Assembly (NCBI GenBank): GCA_021927905.1
Contig: BLLK01000069.1
Span: 1,798,001-1,862,000, forward strand
Reading direction: 5' to 3'
Origin: Chaetoceros tenuissimus
Lineage: Eukaryota; Bacillariophyta; Thalassiosirophyceae; Chaetocerotales; Chaetocerotaceae
Length of the DNA: 64,000 nucleotides
The notes beneath the pieces were generated by a model, which was not told the origin of the DNA, searched no databases, and saw nothing but the letters and a program-made list of their open reading frames with translations. A program made the position numbers and the translations under genes. Positions 42,333-51,806 of this stretch are shown one piece after another (the stretch's first letter is position 1; every line of letters begins with the position of its first letter).

Positions 42333-43331
42333 ATGAAAAACTCATCGGATTATCCCGTTTTGATTCCATACGCTGTGGACTTCAGTGTCTCTTCTGTTGG
42401 TAGCATCATCAAACAAACAAAACGAAAATTTGTTTGGCGCTTCGGGTTCACACACATTCCATCCCTTCTACAGGGTAAAGTTGGTGTTGAATGTAGAGGC
42501 TTTGAACTTGAATTGAAAGTTATATGGAGTTGTACTAGTGGACATCTAGACATCTTTTTGAATAATGAGGTTGTTTATAGTCAGTCGCGTGCAAGTCATT
42601 TGAAGCTCGAAAATCATCTACAATACATGTTCTTTATTCCCGAACCTGTATTTCGAGGCGGTCATAGCATCAAGGTCGAAGCGTTTGCTCTAGCATTTGG
42701 AGAGCAAGCTAGTGAGCATCAATACAGCATGTTCTTCGATGGTCAAGAGTATGGAGACTTTCAATCCATCTGTGATCTTGGAACGGAAAAAATGCTAGAA
42801 GAATACGCTGAAGCTCTTGATCGCATCAAAGTCTCCGACTTCCTTGAAACGAATTCTCAGCAGTCCTTTAATTCTTCGCGAGCAGTGCGTTTGAATACAT
42901 GGGGCGTACAAGCAGAATCTTCCAACACCTATATGGAAAAAGATCGTTGCAATACATGGCCTGAAATGATGGCTGATCGTGCAATTGACGAGAAACGCCA
43001 GACAGATGAAGCAATCCTATTGCAACTTCATGACCTATCTCAACAGGCTAATCCTCAGACACCAACGTATGAAAACGTTCACGTACCTTCAGTCAGTGCT
43101 CAATTGCCTCAAGTACCAGCCTTGGAGCAATCTCCCACATTTATCGGTTCAAATAAAGTTTACGAATACGAATATTCTCAAGAGAATAAAAGGAGTTCTA
43201 ACCATACTAACTTGCTGCATGCTGACTCGAAATTCGCAACAGTCCCACCGAGTCCACCAAGGATTGTATCCATCAATAAGGCAACTGCCTTTCAGCAACA
43301 AAACAATTACATTCCAAGTATTCATAGATGA
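42333..43331 (+). CDS. Uncharacterised beta-rich protein, weakly FAIM-like
   Basis: A 332-residue intronless protein without signal or membrane helix. The first about 155 residues look beta-rich: RKFVWRFGFTHIPSL, LELKVIWSCTSGHLDIFLNN, MFFIPEPVFRGGHSIKVEA and YSMFFDGQEYGDFQSICDL. The order of an immunoglobulin-like first half and a closing FDGQ strand recalls the FAIM fold of tandem beta-sandwiches, but the match is weak. The C-terminal half is Gln/Asn/Ser/Pro-rich and probably disordered. The function is unknown. It is convergent with the P450 gene, about 100 bp apart. Confidence 0.6.
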   Translation: MKNSSDYPVLIPYAVDFSVSSVGSIIKQTKRKFVWRFGFTHIPSLLQGKVGVECRGFELELKVIWSCTSGHLDIFLNNEVVYSQSRASHLKLENHLQYMFFIPEPVFRGGHSIKVEAFALAFGEQASEHQYSMFFDGQEYGDFQSICDLGTEKMLEEYAEALDRIKVSDFLETNSQQSFNSSRAVRLNTWGVQAESSNTYMEKDRCNTWPEMMADRAIDEKRQTDEAILLQLHDLSQQANPQTPTYENVHVPSVSAQLPQVPALEQSPTFIGSNKVYEYEYSQENKRSSNHTNLLHADSKFATVPPSPPRIVSINKATAFQQQNNYIPSIHR

Positions 43332-43429
43332 TTATCTGTTTATTTATTCACGTCATCAACATTGGGTCAAATACATGCTTACATTCTACACTGTGATTCC
43401 TTCTAAACTAAGTATCTTACAACTGTGAA

Positions 43430-44902
43430 CTAGTTTTCCGATAGTCTCCGAGCCTTTAGCCTCGCACCCACTGGTTTCAATGTTAAGAAATACGAAACGC
43501 TGCCTTCATCTTCCAATGTCAACTCAAACTCGGATACGATTCTAGAAACAATGGACTGCATCTCTGCTTTCGCCAATGACTGACCGATACAATTCTGCTT
43601 TCCTAATGAAAATGGAATGAAGGTGTCCAACATTTCTCTTGTCGGATTTACCCACCGTTTTGGAACAAACTTTGTAGGTGAATCAAAGATGGCTTCATCA
43701 CGAAAGAAGAGGAGAAAAGGTATCCAAACTACCGAATCTTTGGGGATTTCCATTTTTTGCCCATGCCTTTCATAAACAACATCTCTGCCAATTTTGCGGA
43801 TGGAACCACTAGAAGCAACAGGATTCAGTCTCATAACTTCCTTGATTACCAAATGCAACATTTCGGAATTGCCAAAGTCATTTTTACTTGGTAATTCTAA
43901 TAGCGACTTCCGTAATTCCTGCTGCTCTTTCGGATGTTTTGCCAATTCCAATAAAATAAAAGCAATACTATGTGAAGTTGTATCTGCTCCTGCAATAATG
44001 AATTCAATCAATTGTGCTGCTTTTAAATCATCATTTGGAAAGGCCTCATCTGAATCCATAATCCTTTGGATGATTGTTCCTTTTGCTGGTTGTTTCAATT
44101 TTCTATAATTTTCCATGACTTCAAAAGCAATTTGGCGTATATATGCCGCAGCTTTGTATGCTCTTCGGCGTTCTGGGATCAAGAGTCCGAATGGTTTACG
44201 CAAAGGGTTTGATCCAGTTTTCAATGCAAATTCCATCAAGGCAAGTTCTATTTCATTACTTAAAGTTTCAACTTGCTCTCTAGTCATACTGTATTCAAAT
44301 GCAGTTTCCATAATAGCTGCTAAAACTACACAAACGATTTCATGTGCAATATCAAAGGACTCATTGTTAGCAATGTATTTGAGTAGGTATTCTTGAATCC
44401 ATTCTTCAGTCTTTTCGAGTGCAACTTGATTCATTCTCTTGACATGATTGCTTGAAAATGCTGGTGCACAAGCTTTTCTTGGAGGAAGCCATTCTTTACC
44501 ATCCAGCGTAAACATGGTTGGATTTCCCCCATTAACAGCTCTGATGGGCTTGTATATTAGGTCCGGTTTGGTTGTTGCGGGATCCAGTAATATTTCTCTT
44601 GCAACTGCAGAAGAGCCTACGAAATATAATTTTCTCCCAAAAGGTAACTTAACTTGAAATATTTGATGACGAATCTTCTGAATTACGGACAATAACCAGA
44701 ACGGAAACTCTGTAGAGGTAAGTTTCTGTACATGAAGTGTCATGTTTCCAGGAGCAAATGGAGGCAACAAAGAATCTTTACCTTCATTTTTCTGAACCTT
44801 TCTTTTCCATACATTGGATACCAGTACAGAAAACACAAGAAAGATGAGAGTCCCCAAGACTCTATGTTCTTTGAGTACGTAATCGTTGAGTAGCTGCTTC
44901 AT
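43430..44902 (-). CDS. Cytochrome P450, membrane-anchored
   Basis: A canonical P450 of 490 residues. I start at the ATG at 44902, since the frame upstream begins with TTG. A membrane helix follows at about residues 14-30 (VLGTLIFLVFSVLVSNVW), anchoring it in the ER or a plastid envelope. Helix I has AGADTTSHS (about 304-312), ExxR is E355-VM-R358, and the heme loop is PFSLGKQNCIGQSLA with Cys438 as ligand. WLPPRKACAPAFS is the C-helix motif. All key residues are intact, so monooxygenase activity is likely; the pattern resembles CYP4/CYP97-like microalgal enzymes but I cannot assign a clan or substrate. Intronless. It is head to head with OGG1 across the hAT-like element. Confidence 0.9.
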   Translation of the reverse strand: MKQLLNDYVLKEHRVLGTLIFLVFSVLVSNVWKRKVQKNEGKDSLLPPFAPGNMTLHVQKLTSTEFPFWLLSVIQKIRHQIFQVKLPFGRKLYFVGSSAVAREILLDPATTKPDLIYKPIRAVNGGNPTMFTLDGKEWLPPRKACAPAFSSNHVKRMNQVALEKTEEWIQEYLLKYIANNESFDIAHEIVCVVLAAIMETAFEYSMTREQVETLSNEIELALMEFALKTGSNPLRKPFGLLIPERRRAYKAAAYIRQIAFEVMENYRKLKQPAKGTIIQRIMDSDEAFPNDDLKAAQLIEFIIAGADTTSHSIAFILLELAKHPKEQQELRKSLLELPSKNDFGNSEMLHLVIKEVMRLNPVASSGSIRKIGRDVVYERHGQKMEIPKDSVVWIPFLLFFRDEAIFDSPTKFVPKRWVNPTREMLDTFIPFSLGKQNCIGQSLAKAEMQSIVSRIVSEFELTLEDEGSVSYFLTLKPVGARLKARRLSEN

Positions 44903-45884
44903 TCTTACCTTGTATTTGCAACTAATTGTGTCCAAAATATCGAAACAAATCGCGATGAAAGAGTCAAAAGAATGAACGAAGAATGAAGATGCATCTCATC
45001 ACAAAAGATCGGAAAAGATTGATCCACACATTGATCCAAAATCCAAAAGCCAAAAGTAGGGGTACGGCCACATATCCAGTTTTGAGTGGCACTTTATCCG
45101 AAATATATCCGTCCTACTTGAACGGCCTACCCGACGTCCCCTACATGACCCGACATCTGTCGTGCCTACCATTGGCACAGCATTGGTACAAACTATAAAT
45201 GCTGTATCTGGTGTTAGAGCATTAGAAATTATTAACAAGCTTAACCTCAAGAAGATCGACGATGAAGTTTATAGTTTCTTAATATGAACAAGAAGCTGTC
45301 GAATTTACAAAAAGTCAATTCAGTGATACTATCTGCGATCATGGTTTGCTGCTTCGTCTTGTGAGCAAGTGAAGTGAGTCCTGACAAGCTCATAGATCGT
45401 AGGAGATAGGTTTGTTAGAGAAACCTTAGAACATAGAGTGCTTTTATGATGCAACAATGGTCTTGTAGATGATTACAATGCCTAAAATATGAGTTTACAC
45501 ATTATAGCATAATACATTTATAATATCCATTGGATATTTTGATATCCGAAATCAGGAAAAAATGTGCCATTTTATCCGCAGATATGTGGCCGTACCCCTA
45601 GCCAAAAGTTCAACTTTTGCAATCTACCCAACTTCTTTGCCAACTACTATGTAAGTACATACAGAATCTGGACAGATTTAAACCTTTCCATGTCGGTATT
45701 TCGTTATTCATCCAATGACGCTCTCTATCTCCTTTCTGTGTTAGGTAAGAGGTACCTAAGGGTTACCTTACGTAGTACCTATTGTTGATGTGTGCCTATC
45801 AAACTTATCATATTGTAATTCAACAGCATAAAGTTTTGAACTGCATCGAAAGAAAAGCTAGAGGTTGGAACTGATTCCTGAGAA
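44903..45884. other. Divergent intergenic region carrying an inserted hAT-like element
   Basis: Between the P450 (minus) and OGG1 (plus). Without the 544 bp element and one copy of its target duplication, the spacer would be about 430 bp, normal for this window. The flanks contain TAAGTACATAC and TTACGTAGTACC near OGG1. No other gene. Confidence 0.5.
45057..45600. mobile_element. Non-autonomous hAT-like transposon (MITE), complete
   Basis: The element is 544 bp. Its ends are perfect 19 bp terminal inverted repeats, TAGGGGTACGGCCACATAT at 45057-45075 and the complement at 45582-45600, with imperfect extension that includes a shared TGGCAC about 30 bp in. It is flanked by an identical 8 bp direct repeat GCCAAAAG (45049-45056 and 45601-45608). 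A TAGGGG-type end and 8 bp target duplication are the marks of the hAT superfamily. It has no transposase; the longest internal frames are under 85 codons. The intact ends and target duplication suggest a fairly recent insertion that needs a transposase elsewhere in the genome. Confidence 0.85.
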
Positions 45885-47282
45885 ATGAAATACCTATCTT
45901 CCCTTCACATCTTTAATTTTTTCTCAATCAAAGGATCCTTTTCATTTTTACTCAATACTAGGCCTACCAACTACTACTACAATCGTTTGCAAACGAACAA
46001 AATCTTTCAACAAATGGCAAAATCAAGTAGTTTAGCAGACAAATCACCGCCGAGGACTCCAAAGAAGAGAAAGGCAAAGAAAAATATCGACCCATCTCCG
46101 TCACCAAGAAAATCGCCCAAAAAGTCTGTGCCAAAGAAAGTAATCTATGCCAGTGACATCGAACAAATATCCCCCCAAAATAAATGGATTGATTTACAAG
46201 TTCCTCCTCAAGAGCTTCGACCTTCCGCGACGTTGACTACAGGGCAGTCATTCAGTTGGATGGTGGTTATGGATTCCATTACTGATCAATCTGCATCATC
46301 TGCATGGGGTCGTCATAATGAAACAATGTGGATAGCACCAATTGGAAATCAAATCATTACCATCAAAGAAACACCGTCAACGACAATGTATCGAGTTGTT
46401 CATGGAGATGAAGAAAATATTACGCCATTTTTAGTCGATTATTTTCAACTGGAGACTCCACTTGATCCATTGTATTCGAAATGGTCAGAGCGAGATGAAA
46501 GACTTGCCAAGATTGCTAATGTGATTCCTGGGGTTCGAATTATTCGCCAAGATCCAGTAGAGTGTCTCTTTTCATTTATATGTTCTAGTAACAACAATAT
46601 TCCTCGTATTACGAAAATGTTGTCAAGTTTCAGAAGCACATATGGAACGAAAATATTGAATTTACCAGTGAGACATTTTGAAGATGGTGAATTATCAGAA
46701 CCTTTGAATGACCAAGAGATGGAAATATTCTCTTTTCCAACACTAGATCAATTGCAAGGGGCTACAGAACAAGAGTTGAGAGATATGGGGCTGGGCTATA
46801 GAGCTGACTACATTGTAAAGACACGAGATTTATTGATGGAATTCGGGGGCAAAGAATTTTTGATGGATCTACGAAGTAAAGATGCTGAAACTGTTCAAGA
46901 GGAGTTGATCAAGTTTAGAGGCATAGGTCGAAAGGTGGCAGACTGTGTTGCGTTGTTTTCTCTCGATCAAACTGAAGCTATTCCAGTTGACGTGCACGTA
47001 CAACGAATAGCTTCTCGAGATTATGATCCAACTTTGTCGCAAGCCAAGAGTTTGACTCCAACTATTTACAAAAGGGTTGGTGATTTATTCAGAGATAGAT
47101 TTGATTATGCAGGATGGACTCATAGTTTGTTGTTTGTTGCAGAGTTACCTTCTTTTCGTGACGTTCTCCCAGTAGATATTGTAGAACAGATGGATGCCTT
47201 CAAGGAAGAAGAAATTCAACGAAAGGCTAAAGAAAAGGCAGCAAAAGAAGCTAGAAAAGCACTATCCCCAAAGAAAAAGTAA
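45885..47282 (+). CDS. OGG1: 8-oxoguanine DNA glycosylase OGG1
   Basis: A base-excision repair enzyme that removes 8-oxoguanine opposite cytosine and nicks the strand by beta-elimination. The 465-residue product has the OGG1 N-terminal domain (TLTTGQSFSWMVV), the HhH-GPD fold with FRGIGRKVADCVALF (nucleophile Lys350) and IPVDVHVQRIASRDY (catalytic Asp369). Lys to Asp spacing is 19, as in human OGG1. The first 43 residues form a Phe/Ser/Asn-rich, acid-poor leader like a mitochondrial presequence; a second in-frame ATG at 46014 (context ACAAATGGC) is followed by basic KKRKAKKN, a nuclear signal. Two starts could thus give mitochondrial and nuclear forms (inference). Intronless. Its stop is 18 bp from the convergent U2AF35 stop. 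Confidence 0.92.
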   Translation: MKYLSSLHIFNFFSIKGSFSFLLNTRPTNYYYNRLQTNKIFQQMAKSSSLADKSPPRTPKKRKAKKNIDPSPSPRKSPKKSVPKKVIYASDIEQISPQNKWIDLQVPPQELRPSATLTTGQSFSWMVVMDSITDQSASSAWGRHNETMWIAPIGNQIITIKETPSTTMYRVVHGDEENITPFLVDYFQLETPLDPLYSKWSERDERLAKIANVIPGVRIIRQDPVECLFSFICSSNNNIPRITKMLSSFRSTYGTKILNLPVRHFEDGELSEPLNDQEMEIFSFPTLDQLQGATEQELRDMGLGYRADYIVKTRDLLMEFGGKEFLMDLRSKDAETVQEELIKFRGIGRKVADCVALFSLDQTEAIPVDVHVQRIASRDYDPTLSQAKSLTPTIYKRVGDLFRDRFDYAGWTHSLLFVAELPSFRDVLPVDIVEQMDAFKEEEIQRKAKEKAAKEARKALSPKKK

Positions 47283-47300
47283 TTATTAGAATTATGGTTT

Positions 47301-48107
47301 TTACTCTTTCCCGTCACGGCGTGGACTTTCACTTCGAGAAGAACTTCTATCTCTACTTCTACTGCGACTTCTCGAACTTGAGTAGGAGCGGTCTCTATCA
47401 CGACGAGATCTCTTCCTTTCTCTTCTACTACTGCGGTGATCTCTGTCTCTGTGAGAGTGCTTACGTCTTTGTCGTCTTCTGCGATCTTCTTCCTTTCTTC
47501 TCTCATATTCGACATCCTCTTCAAGACTCCGAATAAGCGGCATTGGGACAGGCTTGATATGCATAAAATTGCAAAATCCACCACGAGCACAAGTACTTTC
47601 CGAATAATCTCTGCATCTTGCCTCCGCAAAATTTGTCACAGGACTAAACTCCACCTCCATCTTTTTCCCGTCATAATATCTCCCATTCATTACATTGAGC
47701 GCATCTGCGGCCTCCTCTTCATCTTCGAACTTGCAATACAAATGACCCAGCATATGATCCCCCAAGTTATCACAAACTGCAAGACATTCAATCCTGCCAA
47801 ACTTCCCCAACTCCATAAACATATTTTCAAAAAACTGAAAGAAATCTTCTTGAGCTTTCTTTTCATCGATACTCATTTCCAAAGCTCTAGTATTACTAGT
47901 GTCTCTTCCTTCTGCCAATGCTCGAAGTTCTGCTTCACGGACAGGATGGCGGTAGATATGCTTGATGAGTATAGTTTGACTGAATGCTGGGCGATGATGG
48001 ATTCTTGAACAGCGTTCACCATGACGACAAGCCCCAATTTTCAGGTAGAAGGGACAATTGATTCTATCCTCTTCTGTGCCATGAATCTTCGCGAGATGTT
48101 GAGCCAT
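47301..48107 (-). CDS. U2AF1: Splicing factor U2AF small subunit (U2AF35)
   Basis: U2AF35 recognises the 3' splice-site AG and with U2AF65 recruits U2 snRNP in the nucleus. The 268-residue protein has two CCCH zinc fingers, CPFYLKIGACRHGERC and CRDYSESTCARGGFC, on either side of a UHM-type RNA-recognition domain (about 65-145, with FFQFFENMFMELGKFG and GHLYCKFEDEEEAADAL). The C-terminus is an RS domain (KRSRRDRDRSYSSSRSRSRS). All domains and lengths match animal U2AF1 (240 residues). Intronless. The gene is convergent with OGG1 at 18 bp spacing and divergent from the RABL6-like gene. Confidence 0.95.
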   Translation of the reverse strand: MAQHLAKIHGTEEDRINCPFYLKIGACRHGERCSRIHHRPAFSQTILIKHIYRHPVREAELRALAEGRDTSNTRALEMSIDEKKAQEDFFQFFENMFMELGKFGRIECLAVCDNLGDHMLGHLYCKFEDEEEAADALNVMNGRYYDGKKMEVEFSPVTNFAEARCRDYSESTCARGGFCNFMHIKPVPMPLIRSLEEDVEYERRKEEDRRRRQRRKHSHRDRDHRSSRRERKRSRRDRDRSYSSSRSRSRSRDRSSSRSESPRRDGKE

Positions 48108-48523
48108 TTTATTTTAGTATTCAGAAGGCTTTCGGTAAGTCTAGTGAGTGAAAAGAGTTAACTAAAAGGGTTGCTGTGTTGCTGTTGCTGTGGTTCTATT
48201 AGAGTCGAGTTGGTCGAGTCGCTGGTTGTGCTGGTGTACCACGTAGTAGTACGTACAGGCAAAGCAAATTTCCTCCCTTGCTATATACTAATAATGAGTC
48301 TAATAAGTGGCTACGTAAATATTCATCTTGTGTCTTGTCCAATGACGAATGCACCTCCCGCCCTCTCAGTTCTCTCCGTTGAATTTTTTGGTTTTTGGAA
48401 AGTCTCTCTCTCACACCACTCATAACTTCTGTTCATGTTGAAACCTAACCATTTTTTTGATTTCGCATTCAAGTTGCCAACTGGATCTTCATTTATATAT
48501 ATCATCACATTTCCTGAACAAGA
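48108..48523. promoter_or_regulatory. Divergent promoter, U2AF35 / RABL6-like
   Basis: A 416 bp head-to-head spacer. The GTACGTAC octamer occurs at 48249-48256, with an ACGTAGTA copy just before. A TTGCTGTTGCTGTGG imperfect repeat lies near 48171-48195. Confidence 0.4.
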
Positions 48524-51500
48524 ATGGGAACAACGGAATCGACTCTAAATCATGGAGAAGAAGGAAGCGACAAAGTACGCCCTTCAATATCTCCCTCAAA
48601 ACATTCCATTCAAACTAGTGGACATGCGACACCTCGGAGCGTTGGAACTGTTTCCACTGCTTCATCCAGAAATAATTTACACATACCAAGAGCGATACAA
48701 ACGAATGGTACAGTGTCTCCAAATATTAAACCGTCGGGGAAACGCATACAGTCTCCCATTAGTACAAATAGTATCAGCATTGGATCAACTACATCTCCAA
48801 TGGCAAGTGCGAAACAAATGCCCAAGAGACAATTATCAATACTCAAAGGAATTGTATGTGGACATGAAGGATCGGGGAAGTCATCGCTCATGTATAGATT
48901 ACGAGGAGAAGAACATATCCCTCAAAACAAACAGAACATCAAGAAAAAAGTGATGGCTCTTATTCCTTGGTCTGCGAATTCGGCATTTTCAGACCCAGAT
49001 GCAAATGCTGGAACAGAAAAAGTTGATGCTATATCAAATGGAAATATGAAGAATGATGTTGTACAGCTGCATATAGTGGAACGACATGAAAAGGATTACT
49101 CGACATGGGTAACCCGAAGTAAAGTTGACTTTGTCATTATACTGGTAGATCGAACAAATCAAGAGTCGCTAGAAGCTGCTGTTGCCATTTTCAAAAGTAT
49201 TGAGTCATATTTTGCTAATGATGAAAAGGAAAAGAGCAATGATAACATGCTTAGTATATGTATCCTATTGAATCATTATGATAAAAGTGTCATACCAAAA
49301 GATGCCAAGAATGAAACTAGTACAGATGAGAAGAAGATTAATTTGATTACGCTTGAAGATGTAAAATCAGCTATGGGAAGGCGAACCGTAGACAAGATTC
49401 AAGTGAAGTATTTAGAAACATGCATGAAAATTGGATATGGTTTAGAAGCATTGAATTCCTTCATATCGTTGCCATATTTACAAAAGAAAAGAGAAGAACT
49501 TATGAAACAACTTGAGCAAGTAAATCACGGATTGAACACATGGGAAACAAATTTTTCAAAGCAGTGTTTTGTTACATATCAGGAGATTTATGAAGCTCAA
49601 AGGTCCAGTACTGTCGATACATCATCGTCAGTGAATGAGAATAAAAAAGAAGTGAGAGATCAAAAGGGTGCTGTTAAAGAAACATCTGTCAGCTTAGTCA
49701 ATGAAGCTTCAAAACCAAACGATAAAGACATGAATTCCATAAACAACCAAAGTAAAACAACGCATACTGAGAGAAGGAGTATTATACATGGAAATGGAAA
49801 TAAATCATTATCGAACATGGACAAATCAGACAAGATCAAACCTAGTAAAAAGTTGGAAACAGCGGCAAAGATTGCGTCAAAGAAGCAAACCAAACGAAAA
49901 AGTGGGAAATCTATCTCCAAGAAATACGAGAAAAAAGTTTCGAAAAAAGAAATCCCTGTATATAAAGATCCAAAGGAAGCCTTGGAGGCATTTCTCGCTA
50001 GTGATGATGATGACGACGATATTCAATATTCTAAAACAACACACAAAGAAATGCGAATAAATTTTTCTGCGAAAACTAAACACCATGCTACAAATTCGGC
50101 CGTCTTAGATAGCGACTCTGAGGATAGTTCCGTATCTTCGTCTTACTATATTCAGAGCTATGAGCCGACCTTGTCAAAGGCTCGAGACAAAAGTAATGAT
50201 ACGACTTCGGGTCACGAATATGAAAGTCATGCAACAGAAAATGATGAAGAAGAAAGTAAGGAAGTACAAGACACTACGAGCAGTAAAGAAGAATCTGTTA
50301 GAGATGTTAAGGAAACTGAAAAATCTCAAGATCTGTCAATTTCTTCCACAGAATCAACTCCAAATGTGAATGAGAATGCGACTTCAGTGAGGAAAAACTG
50401 TAATAAAGAAATTCAGGAAACTGTTGTAGAAGATGAAAGTTCGATGAAGGAAATTTCTGATGATAATCGTGCAGAGACAGAAGAACGGCAGAAGTGCGAC
50501 GTAGAGTATGACAAATCGGTTGCAGAAAATGTTACTACCGAGAGCGAGCTAACTACCAAGGAAAAAAAGGATTGTGGAGAAAAGTGTTCGGTACACAAAG
50601 AAATACCATCTGAAATTGAAGTAGAGAAGATACCAGATCTTGATGACAATACTGCTCAGATCGAATCTTCGAGGTCGGATGATGAGGTGGGGGGACAGGA
50701 AGTAATCCAGCGAGATATTGCTTTAGAAGGTGACAAAAAACAAGACAGCACTAAGGAAACTCAAATTCAAAGTACAGACGTTATCTCGAGTGCCGCTAAT
50801 GATGAAGTGCAAGTCTCAAGATTAGAAGAAGAACCAGTAGAAGCTTTGCAAAATTGTAAATGTGATAAAGTTGACGAGACTTCTACATCTATAGATTCTC
50901 TAAGAAGCAAGATTGATCAAAATGAACTTGATGAAGATGAAGATACTCATGTAGACCTGGATACAGTCACGCAGGAGGAGATCTTACCACCAGACAATGT
51001 TGATGACAGTGCAGAAGCTTCTATAGTGGAAGGAGATAATTTTGCTTCAAACGTTCAAATCGAAATAAAGTATGGCGAATCTTCGATGGAGGAAAAGAGT
51101 GAAAACGAAGAAGTATCAAAAGATGAAGATCAGCAAGATCAACATTCAATGCTTTCAGAGGAAAATACAGCTCGGGCAAGTAAGTTTACGAATCAACAGG
51201 CTCTAGTTTTTGATGAAGAAAGTGATGTAGAAGACGTTCTACTACAGAAAAATATTCAAGTCATTGACAGTGATAGTGATGATGACTTTATTGTGGGAAC
51301 AAAAGACGCCCAAGCCCATACACGCAACCGGATATATCGAAGTGATCTGAAAAACATGCAAAATGTAGAAGCCCATACAGAAAGTGTTCAGGAGAATCAT
51401 TCCACCCCAGAAGTTTCTTTGTCGGCAAACGTGAATGACGCAATCCAAGCCGCTCTCGCTGCCGCCCAAAAGAATGCAGAAAAGGCGTCCAAGCCAAAAA

Positions 51501-51589
51501 AGAGTAAGAAATCGAAGAAGTCCTCTTCATCCAGTGCTGTGGAAAAAAAGAAGAAAAAGAAAAAAAAGAAGTCAGTAGTTGTGGATTAA
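48524..51589 (+). CDS. RABL6: RABL6-like small GTPase-domain protein
   Basis: A 1021-residue protein related to RABL6 (PARF), a large Rab-like GTPase of uncertain function. The N-terminus MGTTEST fits an N-myristoylation site, followed by a Ser-rich spacer. The GTPase domain (about 105-320) has GHEGSGKSS as P-loop at 113-121 and VDFVIILVDRTNQESLEA; the base-binding NKxD is NHYD. The RABL6-specific region follows: MKIGYGLEALNSF, LPYLQKKREELMKQLE. About 650 residues of acidic, Ser/Glu-rich disordered sequence come next, ending in AIQAALAAAQKNAEKA and a lysine-rich tail. The short C-terminal SDSDDDFIVG and VFDEESDVED motifs resemble RABL6. Intronless. Nucleotide hydrolysis is not assured because the catalytic switch residues are unclear. 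Confidence 0.8.
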   Translation: MGTTESTLNHGEEGSDKVRPSISPSKHSIQTSGHATPRSVGTVSTASSRNNLHIPRAIQTNGTVSPNIKPSGKRIQSPISTNSISIGSTTSPMASAKQMPKRQLSILKGIVCGHEGSGKSSLMYRLRGEEHIPQNKQNIKKKVMALIPWSANSAFSDPDANAGTEKVDAISNGNMKNDVVQLHIVERHEKDYSTWVTRSKVDFVIILVDRTNQESLEAAVAIFKSIESYFANDEKEKSNDNMLSICILLNHYDKSVIPKDAKNETSTDEKKINLITLEDVKSAMGRRTVDKIQVKYLETCMKIGYGLEALNSFISLPYLQKKREELMKQLEQVNHGLNTWETNFSKQCFVTYQEIYEAQRSSTVDTSSSVNENKKEVRDQKGAVKETSVSLVNEASKPNDKDMNSINNQSKTTHTERRSIIHGNGNKSLSNMDKSDKIKPSKKLETAAKIASKKQTKRKSGKSISKKYEKKVSKKEIPVYKDPKEALEAFLASDDDDDDIQYSKTTHKEMRINFSAKTKHHATNSAVLDSDSEDSSVSSSYYIQSYEPTLSKARDKSNDTTSGHEYESHATENDEEESKEVQDTTSSKEESVRDVKETEKSQDLSISSTESTPNVNENATSVRKNCNKEIQETVVEDESSMKEISDDNRAETEERQKCDVEYDKSVAENVTTESELTTKEKKDCGEKCSVHKEIPSEIEVEKIPDLDDNTAQIESSRSDDEVGGQEVIQRDIALEGDKKQDSTKETQIQSTDVISSAANDEVQVSRLEEEPVEALQNCKCDKVDETSTSIDSLRSKIDQNELDEDEDTHVDLDTVTQEEILPPDNVDDSAEASIVEGDNFASNVQIEIKYGESSMEEKSENEEVSKDEDQQDQHSMLSEENTARASKFTNQQALVFDEESDVEDVLLQKNIQVIDSDSDDDFIVGTKDAQAHTRNRIYRSDLKNMQNVEAHTESVQENHSTPEVSLSANVNDAIQAALAAAQKNAEKASKPKKSKKSKKSSSSSAVEKKKKKKKKKSVVVD

Positions 51590-51806
51590 AGTAATTGCTA
51601 TTTTGGATGCTTATAATATCTAAACTAGAAAATATACATGCCTAAAAGTGCATTCAGATGTAAATCTAAAAAGAATTTATAATTACATGAAGACAAACAT
51701 AAACTTCAATTCTTGCCTTCATCTACTGTTTATAACCCCAAGCAGTTGATAGATGCTGACCTAAAAAAACATCTCCTACTGTTGCTCTAAATCTTTGGAC
51801 TCAATA

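Noticed and set aside
45090-45285. Open frame inside the hAT-like element as a transposase remnant
   Set aside because: It is short, and no hAT transposase motif can be recognised.
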